From Rhizobium terrae (lineage in GTDB: Bacteria > Pseudomonadota > Alphaproteobacteria > Rhizobiales > Rhizobiaceae), in contig NZ_QJKM01000011.1 of the NCBI RefSeq assembly GCF_003425685.1, positions 1 to 64,000 of the forward strand: 64,000 bases of DNA, in the 5' to 3' direction. The notes under the pieces were generated by a model. That model had not been told where the DNA came from. It did not search any database and saw only the letters and a list, made by a program, of their open reading frames with translations. The number at the start of each line of letters is the position of its first letter. The first letter of the stretch is position 1. Of this stretch, positions 25,907-34,904 are shown piece after piece. The position numbers and the translations under genes are program-made.

Positions 25907-26127
25907 GCGCGCCAGGTCCTGATCGAGCGACGATATGCCAGAATGCGTTATCGTCCTTTCGCAGGCAACTGTGCATAGCTATCCGGGACAAGTCGCGTGA
26001 CCTGTAGCGGGGTATAGACAAGGGCGAAAACCGATTGGCTGGGACAGTCAGGAATTTCGTGTGCGGTGAGGCGATTGATCATCAGGCCTTCGCCCCTGAT
26101 CCACTTGCGCGGCAACATAGCGTCGGC

Positions 26128-26415
26128 GTAAGCCGGAAACCGCGAGCGATAGCCCCCGGCGCACGGTCTATCCTCGCCGGGTGCGTTGACCAGCGCCCCA
26201 CCGTCGCCATAAAGCGACCTTGTAACGATCGCGCCGCCGCAAGCCTGGTCAGTGGTGGAAAGCCAACCGACGCGGAGGCGATGAAGCTGACGAACGCGAA
26301 GACCGTTGGCCAGATCGAGCCGGGCCAGATGGTGACACACGACTACCGGGCAGATCGCGTCACGATCGAGACCAATCCGTCTTCCGGACGCGTTGTCAGT
26401 GCTCGGTGCGGTTAG
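26128..26415 (+). pseudogene. I78-family peptidase-inhibitor-like lipoprotein, probably decayed
   Basis: The C-terminal part CNDRAAASLVSGGKPTDAEA and IEPGQMVTHDYRADRVTIET with the end VVSARCG is the I78 inhibitor pattern. Upstream in the same frame is SILAGCVDQ, which looks like a lipobox, but the preceding stretch lacks a start codon nearby and its signal core is interrupted by Pro and Arg. The frame stays open only from a remote TTG (26035). I think the 5' end has mutated. Its stop overlaps that of the LysR remnant on the other strand. Confidence 0.55.
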
Positions 26416-26590
26416 GCTCGAGCGTTGTCCTCCTCTGCACATCGATCCGCGAGAGCATCCGTGACGAAATCGATGAACGCTAACCGGGTCAGAGTCCGAC
26501 CTGATGGACATAGTACTGGCGGGCCCGGCGGCGGCGTAGGCGGCAAGGACTTCGGCCAGTTTTCCGGTCTTGATGTTGGTTCCGCCATGT
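26412..26590 (-). pseudogene. C-terminal remnant of a LysR-type regulator
   Basis: Read on the minus strand, IKTGKLAEVLAAYAAAGP in one frame and, after a frameshift, VLCPSGRTLTRLAFIDFVTD and ALADRC in another give the end of a LysR effector domain (compare the common form LVEVLP...PSGRxLxxRVRAFIDFL). The N-terminal DNA-binding part is not found. A decayed gene next to another decayed gene. Confidence 0.6.
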
Positions 26591-26865
26591 AAGTGTGAAG
26601 CTGGACGAGGCGAGCGCCTGACAATCCCCTGACAATCCAATGACGCCCGCACTGAGACAGTCCCTCATGCCATTCGCTTGCGGCAATGCGTTGCGTGGCC
26701 GGAAGATGGTCAGCCGGATCACAAGCTTCCAAAGTCGTTTCGATGGCTGGCAGTTTAATGGCAGTTATCTAACCCAGTATGATGGGTTGAATAATTTCTA
26801 ACAATGCATAATTCGCGCCATTAAATGGGTCAATTAATCACACCATCAGACCGATTAAAGCCTTG

Positions 26866-27348
26866 TCACCCGAGGGCCTCCTTAACCGGCGGCGGTCGGT
26901 CTGTCGTGAGGCGGCCCACTCTTGCCAGTGTTCGCACCATGCCCAAAATGCTCGCTTGCACCGGGACGGGTAGATCCTGAAAGGCGTCGACGAGTGTCTG
27001 GCCTTCCACCGTTGACACATATGCGAGCCGGGCTGCCCATTGAGGCCCCATTTTTCCCTCTTCGCCTACCACGCCCGGCAACGCGCCAAAAAAGAATGCG
27101 ATGGGGGCCTCGAGGATCAGGCTGATCTCATAGAGCATGGAGGAGTTTATTCGGTTGGCGCCGGTCTCGTATTTCTGCACCTGCTGAAACGAAATTCCCA
27201 GCCGCTTCGCAAGCGCCCCTTGCGTCATGCCAAGATGACCCCGCCGCAGACGTATCTGCTGGCCGATCATCTGGTCGGTGGTTTTGCCTCTTGCCTCGGC
27301 AGACGAGCTTGCCGATAGCCGGGTTTGACGAGCGGTCATAGATTTCAT
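26866..27348 (-). CDS. XRE-family transcriptional regulator
   Basis: 160 aa. A Cro/C1-type helix-turn-helix occupies about residues 28-85 (IGQQIRLRRGHLGMTQGALA followed by KRLGISFQQVQKYETGANRI), then a hydrophobic linker and a Pro-rich tail. The type resembles chromosomal SinR/MucR-neighbour XRE proteins frequent in rhizobia. GGAGG seven bases before the ATG decides the start. It is divergent from the alpha-oxoamine synthase operon across a 400-bp gap and is a candidate regulator of it. Confidence 0.85.
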   Translation of the reverse strand: MKSMTARQTRLSASSSAEARGKTTDQMIGQQIRLRRGHLGMTQGALAKRLGISFQQVQKYETGANRINSSMLYEISLILEAPIAFFFGALPGVVGEEGKMGPQWAARLAYVSTVEGQTLVDAFQDLPVPVQASILGMVRTLARVGRLTTDRPPPVKEALG

Positions 27349-27748
27349 CGCAACTCCTCCCTCCAGGTATGGACAACCGTCCAATTCAAGAACCTGGTGA
27401 TCGGGGAGTTCGAATGCCGATAGATTCAGCCCCTGCGGCCTTCGGCAAAGCCTATTTTATACGCTGCAGGCTCCCCGACCATAAAGGAGTGTTGCCTTGC
27501 GGTGGCACGGACCGACCTATGGGGATTCGAAGCCCCAGGCAGCATCGCCGCCCAACTATTCTTATACAGTATCAGATTATTTTCGCAAGCTTTGCGAGCA
27601 TCGATATCTGATTTTCTTATTAAACGGACTGCCACGCATCTTCCCAAGATCTGTCACTTATTAAGATATATCAATGCGATATAAGCGATATCGTTTTGAT
27701 CTTCCAGCCCGCCTGCCTATGCTCGCTTCAGTTGAATTGGAGAGCGAG
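27349..27748. promoter_or_regulatory. Divergent gap with GCGATAT repeats before the alpha-oxoamine synthase operon
   Basis: The right part is AT-rich. Close to the synthase, ATATC-AATGC-GATAT forms an inverted repeat (27668-27682), and GCGATAT occurs twice in direct order (27676-27682 and 27685-27691). Three half-sites within 24 bp suggest an operator. No ribosome-binding-site-supported small gene was found in the rest. A tRNA-like hairpin at 27490-27544 was examined and rejected. Confidence 0.45.
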
Positions 27749-29008
27749 ATGATCAGCAATTCTATTGACGCGAGATCTAGCAGCACCCTTGCCGGCTCCC
27801 ACCGCAACACCCGTTTGATGATCGACAAAGCGCTTCCCCAGCTCGACCTCGCCCATCAATCTGAGGTGATGGGATTGTCCGCCAGACCTTTATCGGCACG
27901 GCGTCTTTCCATCGATATTGCGGGCTTGCACCGCTGTCTCGTCGACTTCGTACGCTGCTCCTATCTTGGCCTCGACAACCACCCCGAGATCATCGAAGGT
28001 GCAATCGAAGCGATCAAGGATCACCGGGCACTGCATTGGTCCTGCGCACGGACGCGCATGAGCTTTGCGTCACTCACCCTGCTGGAAAGCGATCTTGCCG
28101 ATCTCTTTCAGGCGCGGGTGATCACTTATTCGAGCGTCCTTGCCGCCAATATGGGCGCGCTGCCGCTGCTGGCTTCGGGCCATCTTACTGCCGGAAACAA
28201 ACCGGTCCTGGTATTCGACCGTTTCGCGCATGCGACGCTTGCTTTCCACAAGGCAACACTTGCTGCCGAAACCACGGTCGTCACCATCGATCACAACGAC
28301 ATTTCGATGCTCGAACAGATCTGCAAGCAGAACCCGGTGGCTGCTTATATCTGCGACGGCGTCTATTCGATGGGCGGCGCAGCCCCTGTCGACGGGCTGT
28401 TGTCGCTGCAGCAGAAATATGGGCTTTTCCTTTATATCGATGATGCGCACGGCATCTCGTTGTTCGGCCGCCAGGGAGACGGTTTCGTGCGGTCACAAAT
28501 TGCCGGTGATCTCGGGGAAAGGACAATCATCGCCGCCTCCCTCGGCAAGGGATTTGGCGCCTCCGGCGGATTGCTGATGCTTGGAAGTCAGCAGCAAGAA
28601 AAGCTCTTCCGTCGCTTCGCGATTGCGCACGCTTTTTCTGCCTCTCTCAATCTCGCAGCGGTTGGCGCGGCGCGTGCATCGGCAAGGCTGCACCGCACCG
28701 CTGAACTGTTGCGCCGCCAGATTTCGCTTCAGGAAAGGATCAAAGGTTTCGACCGGCTCATCAAGACCGATCAACAGGGTTCGCCACTGCCGATCCGGAC
28801 TATCCGAATTGGCAATGAAGCGAGCGCGATTAGTGCGGCGCGCGCGCTCGTCGATCGCGGCTTCTTCACCTCCGCCATCTTTTTTCCGACCGTGCCTGAG
28901 GGTCAAGCCGGGCTTCGCCTTTGTCTAACGGCCGGTCATACGCCCGAAGAAATTGAGGGGCTTTGTAACGCGCTTCACGATATCGTGCCGCTGTGCGAAG
29001 GGCATTAA
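27749..29008 (+). CDS. Alpha-oxoamine synthase family PLP enzyme (BioF/KBL/SPT-like)
   Basis: 419 aa from an ATG with GGAGAGCGAG upstream. Fold-type I features: DRFAHATLAFH (His stacking on the cofactor), ICDGVYSMGGAAPVDGL, IDDAHGISLFGRQGDG (cofactor-binding Asp and His) and the Schiff-base Lys267 in SLGKGFGASGG. The family condenses an amino acid with an acyl thioester, losing CO2, to form an alpha-aminoketone. It has no biotin, haem or sphingolipid genes nearby. It is one base from the HemL-like aminotransferase gene, so a two-enzyme pathway is likely. Substrates unknown. Confidence 0.88.
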   Translation: MISNSIDARSSSTLAGSHRNTRLMIDKALPQLDLAHQSEVMGLSARPLSARRLSIDIAGLHRCLVDFVRCSYLGLDNHPEIIEGAIEAIKDHRALHWSCARTRMSFASLTLLESDLADLFQARVITYSSVLAANMGALPLLASGHLTAGNKPVLVFDRFAHATLAFHKATLAAETTVVTIDHNDISMLEQICKQNPVAAYICDGVYSMGGAAPVDGLLSLQQKYGLFLYIDDAHGISLFGRQGDGFVRSQIAGDLGERTIIAASLGKGFGASGGLLMLGSQQQEKLFRRFAIAHAFSASLNLAAVGAARASARLHRTAELLRRQISLQERIKGFDRLIKTDQQGSPLPIRTIRIGNEASAISAARALVDRGFFTSAIFFPTVPEGQAGLRLCLTAGHTPEEIEGLCNALHDIVPLCEGH

Positions 29009-29009
29009 G

Positions 29010-30311
29010 ATGCCAAACAGCCTCTCAAGCGCCGCCTATCAAAGAGCCCGGCAAGTGATGCCGGGGGGAAATACCCGGGCGTCGAATTTTGAAAAACCTC
29101 ATCCGCTTTATCTCGCCTCCGGGGATGGTGCTTATGTCACTGATGTCGACGGCAAACGTTACCTCGATTTTCAGAACAACTTTACTGCACTTATCCATGG
29201 TTACAACCATGCCGAGGTTACTCGCGCGATCCACAGACAGGCCGAACTTGGATCAAGCTTTGCCGGTCCAACGATCGCCGAGATCGAGCTCGCCGAGCTA
29301 CTTGTCGAAAGGGTCGCCTATTTCGAGCAGATCCGGTTCACCAATACCGGTTCGGAAGCGGTGATGATGGCGATCAAGGCGGCGCGTGCGCTCACTGGCC
29401 ATCACCTGATCGCCAAGTGCGAAGGCGCTTATCACGGCAACTATGACATTGTCGAAGTCAATGTCACGGCCGCGCCGCTTGGCGGAGCTGGGTACGGGCA
29501 GGCACGAGGCGAACATGCGGGTGTCGCGGCGTCAGCGATATCGGATTGTTTGGTCATTCCCTTCAACGATATCGAAGGAAGTCGCCTAATTCTTGAAGCT
29601 GCGGCGGATCGTTTGGCCGCCGTTGTCATCGACCCCCTGCCCTCTCGCATCGGACTGATCCCGGTAAATGCAACCTACCTCGCCTTCATTCGGGAATTCA
29701 CCCGTCGACATTCCTCGCTTTTGATCCTGGATCAGGTTTTGAGCTTTCGCCTTGGCTATGGCGGCGCGCCGATTTGCGCGGCAGGTTTTCCCGATCTTTG
29801 CGCCTTTGGCAAGATCATCGGCGGCGGGCTGGCGATTGGCGCCGTCGCGGGATCTGCCGATTACATGGCGGTGTTTGACCCAAGCTCACCATATGGTGCC
29901 CGCGTTTTTCATTCCGGCACTTTTACCGCCAATCCGCTAAGCATGGCCGCCGGGAGGGCAGCCATGACGACCCTCGGCACGTGTGATCTCGACAGGTTGA
30001 ACGAGCTTGGCGCTCGCACCCGCTTTTTGCTCACCGAGGCACTTGCAGCGGCTGGATGCTGCGGCGCGGTCACCGGTCAGGGCTCGTTGTTTCGCCTGTT
30101 TATTGGACCTGAACGGATCGCCACCTATGCCGACACGTTCGCTGCCGCGCGCGACCCGCGGCTAAAATTTGTTATCGACCGGATGCGCGAAAACGGCGTT
30201 TTGCTGTCGCCGATCGGACTTGGCGCCCTTTCGACACCAATGGGCGAAGCAGATGTCTCGCGCCTGGTCGGAACCTTCAAGACAGCATTGCGAGCACTGG
30301 AACATCAGTAG
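29010..30311 (+). CDS. HemL-like class III aminotransferase
   Basis: 433 aa from MPNSLSSAAY. Typical glutamate-1-semialdehyde aminotransferase-like segments: VMPGGNTRASNFEKPHPLYL, the phosphate-binding FTNTGSEAVMMAIKAARALT, EGAYHGNYD and the catalytic Lys268 in FGKIIGGGLAIGAV. A GSA-specific role is unlikely because haem genes are absent and a related paralogue lies at 37944. It may move an amino group on the product of the upstream alpha-oxoamine synthase. One-base spacing to the preceding gene shows coupling. Confidence 0.88.
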   Translation: MPNSLSSAAYQRARQVMPGGNTRASNFEKPHPLYLASGDGAYVTDVDGKRYLDFQNNFTALIHGYNHAEVTRAIHRQAELGSSFAGPTIAEIELAELLVERVAYFEQIRFTNTGSEAVMMAIKAARALTGHHLIAKCEGAYHGNYDIVEVNVTAAPLGGAGYGQARGEHAGVAASAISDCLVIPFNDIEGSRLILEAAADRLAAVVIDPLPSRIGLIPVNATYLAFIREFTRRHSSLLILDQVLSFRLGYGGAPICAAGFPDLCAFGKIIGGGLAIGAVAGSADYMAVFDPSSPYGARVFHSGTFTANPLSMAAGRAAMTTLGTCDLDRLNELGARTRFLLTEALAAAGCCGAVTGQGSLFRLFIGPERIATYADTFAAARDPRLKFVIDRMRENGVLLSPIGLGALSTPMGEADVSRLVGTFKTALRALEHQ

Positions 30312-30336
30312 CGCAACCAACGGGCTGGAAAGAACG

Positions 30337-30846
30337 ATGAACCTGGAAACCGAACGACTGTTCATGCGGCCGGTGAACGCACGCGATGGCGATGCCCTTT
30401 ATCGTCTTCATTGTGATCCCTTGGTGGTGGAGTTGATCATGGAGGGCAATATGCCGACCCGCGAGCAATCCGATGGCAGACTTTCGCTTTATCTCGATGA
30501 ATGGCGGCGGTACGGTTACGGGTTCTGGATGCTTTACCAGCGCGAGGCCAATGGTGATCTCATCTTTGTCGGTCGCGCGGGCTTAAGACGGTACGACGAA
30601 AAGGATGTCGAGATCGGCTGCTGCCTCTTCGGCTTTGCCTCCGGCAAAAGGATCGCCCTTGAAAGCCTGAGGGCAATCGTTGCTCATGCCTTTGATCATC
30701 TTCCGATTACCAGGCTGGTGTCGGTTATTCGCCCGGAGAATATCCGGTCACAGAAGATGACGACGACGCTGGGCTTTTCGTATATGGGCATGACCGAACA
30801 TCACGGCACCACTTTCCGCTTTTATGAAATGAAACGTCCGAAGTGA
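30337..30846 (+). CDS. GNAT family N-acetyltransferase (RimJ/RimL type)
   Basis: 169 aa. The start MNLETERLFMRPVNARDGDA, the central beta strand GRAGLRRYDEKDVEIGC and the end VIRPENIRSQKMTTTLGFSY are characteristic of the RimJ/RimL-like GNAT group (acetyl-CoA binding, N-acetylation of amines). It follows the HemL-like gene by 25 nt with GGAAAGAACG before the ATG. In this operon it could acetylate the amine product or confer self-protection. A hairpin follows the stop. Confidence 0.85.
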   Translation: MNLETERLFMRPVNARDGDALYRLHCDPLVVELIMEGNMPTREQSDGRLSLYLDEWRRYGYGFWMLYQREANGDLIFVGRAGLRRYDEKDVEIGCCLFGFASGKRIALESLRAIVAHAFDHLPITRLVSVIRPENIRSQKMTTTLGFSYMGMTEHHGTTFRFYEMKRPK

Positions 30847-30847
30847 T

Positions 30848-30883
30848 CTTCGCTCCCTCCTCTGATTTAAGTGAGGGACGAAG
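30848..30883 (+). terminator. Stem-loop after the GNAT gene
   Basis: Arms CTTCG(C)TCCCTC and GAGGGACGAAG pair over 11 bp with one bulged C, starting two bases after the GNAT stop. No uridine run follows, so termination efficiency is uncertain, but its place at the end of the three-gene operon fits a terminator. Confidence 0.5.
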
Positions 30884-31194
30884 GCGTTGTCGATCGATCG
30901 CCCAGCATTGTCTAACTTTGCGCGATCCTCGCCGGCGCTGACAGACACAAGCGGCAGTCAAACAAGGCGCCAATCCTTTCAAATGGACCAAGCGGGATCT
31001 TACGACCTGCCATTTCCTTGCGCGGTTAAGAAAATGCGCGTCCAGTTCGTCCTCGCCCTCTTTACGCGAGCCCGAGGCCATGAAAATCAGAGGCGGTCCA
31101 CACCGGCTTTAAGGCCCGAACCAAGTTCCGCATGAGCCGGTCAACCTCATTTTGTACGAGCTCGACCGCCTGATCGAAGAAGGGCGCGAAGCCG
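30884..31194. other. Scarred intergenic stretch
   Basis: Contains short reading-frame stubs. The clearest is VNLILYELDRLIEEGREADG ending in TGA at 31203, which overlaps the ATG of the toxin-like fragment. No full gene is seen. Confidence 0.4.
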
Positions 31195-31284
31195 ATGGTT
31201 GACGTTCCAGCCAATGGCTCCGTCTTTGGCTATCCGTATCTTTGGACTTGGCGACACGACAAGGGCGAAACGGAGGGGCGTAAG
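31195..31284 (+). pseudogene. N-terminal fragment of a PemK/MazF-like toxin gene
   Basis: From the ATG the frame reads MVDVPANGSVFGYPYLWTWR and then HDKGETEGRK, a start I remember from a rhizobial PemK/MazF-like family with the motif GETEGRKxRP. After GRK the resemblance ends, and the DNA becomes the 3' end of the M81 peptidase gene on the other strand. Its ATG overlaps the stop of an upstream stub, as in toxin-antitoxin pairs. The family call is from memory and tentative. Confidence 0.35.
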
Positions 31285-31286
31285 TC

Positions 31287-32834
31287 TCACCTCGTGTATA
31301 TGGTGTTGGTCATCGCCAAGGGTGCAGACTCGTCCAGTACGGCCATGACGCCGCCATAGATTGCGGTGCGAACATCGGATTGATCGACGGCATGCTCCGG
31401 CCAAAACCGAGACTTTTGATAGATGAAGGCGCCTTTTTTATAATAACCAACACCAGGCGTCGCGACCAGAAGCGGCGTCGCGATGCCAGCAAAGTTCATC
31501 GTAAAATGATATCCCGACTTGACCACCACGAAATCGAGCTCATCGATATTGATCCCCTGGCTGGTGAAGACCGCAGGATCGTGGCTAAAGGCAGGCTTGC
31601 TGGTCAAGATCAGATAGATGTGCTCATTGACAAGCAATACGGCCGTGTTGCCGAGCGAACTTGCCTCGCCGCCATGAAAGGGTCCTGCGAGCGTAAAATC
31701 GCCGCCGCTGAGATGAATGACCTTGCCGGTGATCCGGCGCGGCCGAAATCCGGGGGTAATCTGGCCGCCTACGTCGAGCGTCACCATCGTACCTAACCCG
31801 GCCGTGCAGGCCAATTGTGCATTATCGGGGTCGGTGATTGTCAAAGCCCCCTTCAGGTCGCAGAATTCGTCCAACGCCGCCGACAATAAAACGACGCTAT
31901 CTCCCGGCGCGCCTGCGAGTATTCGGTCGCCCATGTCCGCCAAAACAAAGGGCCGATCTTCGGCCTGAATGCGAACCTTCGAAAACGCTTCAGTGACGGT
32001 CAAGAGCTGGTCCTCAAACCGTTCACGATAGCGCCAGAAATCGCCAGCAAGTTCATTGGCGACCTTCAGTGCTTTGACATCCGCTCCATTGGTCATCACC
32101 GTCACCACTTGACCGATATGATGGTCGTCGGCATAGCGGAAAACATTGTAGATCGAAATGTCGACGATAGAAGGCGAGTTTTTTAAAAATGTCAGCGCCT
32201 TTTGATGAATCTCGCCAAGTGGGCCGGACGCCGTTTCTCCCGCTCCCGGTAGGATCATCGGCACCCGTACAGTTGTAATCACGGGGAAAAGCTTGCCCCG
32301 AAGGATTTCAAGGACAAGTCTTGCGGCCTTCGCACCGCATTCAACCACATCGGAATGCGGGTTTTCCTTACAGGCGATACACACGTTAGAATTGCGGAGC
32401 ATCGCATCGGTGAGATGGGCGTGCAAATCGAGGCCGATACCGATTGGAACTGCCGGGCCAACCAGCGCTCTCAATCTTGCAAGAAGGTCTCCTTCAAGAT
32501 CGGCAAGCCGCGTGGTGGCAGCGGCGCCATGTAAATCAAGGACGATAGCGTCGGGTTTTAGCCTTTCGATCTCGGCCAAAAGGTCATGGGTGACCTGCTC
32601 ATAAAAATCGTGATCGATCAACCCGCTAGGCGGCGCAGTCACGGAGATGGTCGGCAGGATGATAGCTTTGTCTTGAAGCTCCGCGACAATCCCTGCCAAG
32701 GTTGAGCCAGATGCGTTAAAAATTGCTTTGCCTTGCTCCACGTCGAACTGTTCTTCGGTGGCGGGCTGCGGATTGAGCCGATTGGATTCGTGATAAAACC
32801 GCCCGACTGCGATGCGAAAAGACTTAGATGTCAT
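31287..32834 (-). CDS. M81 family metallopeptidase (MlrC, microcystinase C-like)
   Basis: 515 aa, family-typical. Zinc-binding signatures are in VGRFYHESNRLNP (H15, E16), VLDLHGAA and GLDLHAHLTD; the C-terminal MlrC domain begins near residue 310 (FVLADMGDRILAGAPGD). MlrC removes the last residues of microcystin in sphingomonads, but most homologues in rhizobia are of unknown substrate and sit beside ABC importers, as here. The second of two adjacent ATGs is best spaced from AGGAG. Final gene of the ABC operon, 31 nt after the binding protein. Confidence 0.88.
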   Translation of the reverse strand: MTSKSFRIAVGRFYHESNRLNPQPATEEQFDVEQGKAIFNASGSTLAGIVAELQDKAIILPTISVTAPPSGLIDHDFYEQVTHDLLAEIERLKPDAIVLDLHGAAATTRLADLEGDLLARLRALVGPAVPIGIGLDLHAHLTDAMLRNSNVCIACKENPHSDVVECGAKAARLVLEILRGKLFPVITTVRVPMILPGAGETASGPLGEIHQKALTFLKNSPSIVDISIYNVFRYADDHHIGQVVTVMTNGADVKALKVANELAGDFWRYRERFEDQLLTVTEAFSKVRIQAEDRPFVLADMGDRILAGAPGDSVVLLSAALDEFCDLKGALTITDPDNAQLACTAGLGTMVTLDVGGQITPGFRPRRITGKVIHLSGGDFTLAGPFHGGEASSLGNTAVLLVNEHIYLILTSKPAFSHDPAVFTSQGINIDELDFVVVKSGYHFTMNFAGIATPLLVATPGVGYYKKGAFIYQKSRFWPEHAVDQSDVRTAIYGGVMAVLDESAPLAMTNTIYTR

Positions 32835-32865
32835 CATCCATCTCCTATAACCTTTCAAAACGGCA

Positions 32866-33975
32866 CTATTGTTGGTTCCATTCATTCCAGCGCTCGATCA
32901 GCAGCTGGGTATTGGCGTTGATCCAAGCGGCATCAGGCTTGATCAGCTGATTAAATATCTCGGGCGATGTTGGCAGCGTGGCCCGCGCAGCCTCCCCCAT
33001 CGCGCTAACTGCCGAGTAGCGGGCAGGTGTGCAGGTCAGCGCCTCGCAAACCCTTGCCTGGGCGTCCGGATGATTAAGAAAATAACGAAGGAAGCGCAGT
33101 GCATTGTCGTGATTGGGGGCGTTCTTGATCAACGCCCACCGATCGCCGACCAAAAAGGCTTGCTCCTGGCGCCAGGCCAGTGGTTGCCCTTCCTGCCTCA
33201 AAGCCGCCGCCCGCGTCTGCCAGATCTGCCCGACCACATATTCGCCTGTGCGAAACCCTTGCGTCGACTGGTCCCCTGTCTTCCACCAAAGCCCGACATG
33301 GGGTCGAAGCTCACCAAGCTTCTTGAGGGCGCGGTCGATGTCCATTGGAAATAGCAGGGCGGGCTCGACGCCGTCAGCAAGTAGCGCGGCCGCCATGACC
33401 CGCCAAGGATCGTTGAAGTTCGGCAGTGCGCGGGGCCCCGGAAATCGTTCAACATCGAAAAAGTCTTTCCAGCTTGCGGGGCCGCCTTTGGGAAAGCTTT
33501 CCTGGTTGTAGACCATAAGGGTCGTTCCGTAGCCGAAGAGCACTCCGGAGCGATTGCAAGCATCGGCAAGCAGATCCTTGTCGGCTCGGTAATCGCTGCA
33601 AAACGCCGTCATATCCTCGTTGAGCGTTCGGTGCAGGTCAGAAGCGGCCTGGATCTCGCCGGCCTGATAGAGATCCCATTCAACCTTGCCGGTGGCCGCC
33701 ATCGCCTTGACGCGCGCGACATTTTCCGCGCCGGTCCCGGAGACAGTGACAATCTTGATGCCGGTCTCTTTGGTGAAAGGGTCGAAAAAATGCTCGCGCA
33801 TCTGGCGTTCCCAAGTACCGCCGGTCGTGGCGATAACGATCTGTTGGTCGGCCATGGATGGGGTGGCCGAGGCGACAGACAGCGCAATAGCGCAAGCGGC
33901 GAGCTTCAAGTGGCCGCGAAGCGCGAAAGCTGCCTGGCTGGTCCGTCGGCAAGAAAAAGTCGGTATGATCGACAT
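32866..33975 (-). CDS. ABC transporter periplasmic substrate-binding protein
   Basis: 369 aa. A long N-region and signal peptide (LKLAACAIALSVASATPSMA, cleavage before DQQIVIATTGGTW) precede a PotD/iron-type solute-binding domain (QIVIATTGGTWERQMREHFF, then NFNDPWRVMAAALLADGVEP). It is placed downstream of its permeases and ATPase, just before the M81 peptidase. The ligand is unknown; the pairing suggests a small peptide or unusual amino compound. Confidence 0.88.
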   Translation of the reverse strand: MSIIPTFSCRRTSQAAFALRGHLKLAACAIALSVASATPSMADQQIVIATTGGTWERQMREHFFDPFTKETGIKIVTVSGTGAENVARVKAMAATGKVEWDLYQAGEIQAASDLHRTLNEDMTAFCSDYRADKDLLADACNRSGVLFGYGTTLMVYNQESFPKGGPASWKDFFDVERFPGPRALPNFNDPWRVMAAALLADGVEPALLFPMDIDRALKKLGELRPHVGLWWKTGDQSTQGFRTGEYVVGQIWQTRAAALRQEGQPLAWRQEQAFLVGDRWALIKNAPNHDNALRFLRYFLNHPDAQARVCEALTCTPARYSAVSAMGEAARATLPTSPEIFNQLIKPDAAWINANTQLLIERWNEWNQQ

Positions 33976-34025
33976 GAATGCTGTCCCTTCCTTTGATTTC
34001 GTTGATCTTATTGATGTGTTTAAGC

Positions 34026-34904
34026 TCAGCGCCGCGCCGAAACAGGATCACGGTTGAAGACTTGCAACGCGCCCATAACGATCAGGGATATCGCGGTGAG
34101 CACTACCGAAACGGCCGCGATCACCGGAGTGAGGTTGAAGTCGATGTCTTCGAACATTTTTCGGGTAATGGTCTTGCCCTCGACCCCGGAGAGAAAGAAG
34201 GCGACGGTCGCCTCGTCGAAGGAGGCGAGAAAAGCAAACACGGCACCACTTGTTATGCCGACCCTGATGTTGGGCAAAACAACCAAAAGGAAGGCTCGGA
34301 TGCGACCGGCACCACAGTTCAGGGCCGCCAACTCGAGCGTGATGTCAAAACGTTGTAGGGCGGCAACGACGGTCAAAACGACGTAGGGTACCGCAAGCAT
34401 CGTGTGGGCAATCAGGAAGCCAAAGAAGCTGCCCGACAGATTGAGCGGCGAAAACGCGATGAACACGGCCACCGCGATGACGATATGGGGAATGATCATT
34501 GGACTGAGCGTGATGGCCTGAAGCAGGCTTTTTCCCGGCAGATTGCCTCTTACGAAGGCGATCGCGGCAAGCGTGCCGACCAGTGTCGCCGAAAGGGTTG
34601 TCGCCAGGGCGATTTTGAGGCTGAACAGGGTGGCGGCGCGCCAATCGGGATCAAACAGATATTGTTCGTACCAGCGCAATGTCAGTCCGCGCGGCGGAAA
34701 TTCGAGATAGTTGGCGCCACCGAGCGACATCGGAAAAATGACGATGATCGGCAAAACCAGGAAGAGAAGAATAAGCAATAGAAGCAGGCTTGCTGCGGCC
34801 GAAACGATAAGTTTCCAAAGAAAAAACCTTGGGCGCACGAAAACTCCGCTCCTCTCATCGGCCACTTGGCGGGCGGCAAGCGGGAAATCCAGGTCAGGCG
34901 ACAT
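34026..34904 (-). CDS. ABC transporter permease (PotC-like)
   Basis: 292 aa from MSPDLDFPLA. Six membrane segments, with the coupling segment AALNCGAGRIRAFLLVVLPN in place of the standard EAA loop (the leading EAA is LELAA). The start lies inside the end of the upstream permease gene (11-nt overlap). Part of the ATPase-permease-permease-receptor-peptidase operon transcribed leftward from 36905. Confidence 0.88.
   Translation of the reverse strand: MSPDLDFPLAARQVADERSGVFVRPRFFLWKLIVSAAASLLLLLILLFLVLPIIVIFPMSLGGANYLEFPPRGLTLRWYEQYLFDPDWRAATLFSLKIALATTLSATLVGTLAAIAFVRGNLPGKSLLQAITLSPMIIPHIVIAVAVFIAFSPLNLSGSFFGFLIAHTMLAVPYVVLTVVAALQRFDITLELAALNCGAGRIRAFLLVVLPNIRVGITSGAVFAFLASFDEATVAFFLSGVEGKTITRKMFEDIDFNLTPVIAAVSVVLTAISLIVMGALQVFNRDPVSARR

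Noticed and set aside
25948-26652. 234-aa minus-strand open frame
   Set aside because: Covers the I78 remnant on the other strand and a LysR tail in mixed frames; no continuous protein-like pattern.
27490-27544. tRNA-like fold: TGTTGCC pairs with GGCAGCA around a GGGG/CCCC stem with TTCGAA in the loop
   Set aside because: The T-like loop has eight nucleotides and only 23 nt remain for D and anticodon arms, so it cannot be a tRNA; the order also does not fit the permuted tmRNA of alphaproteobacteria.
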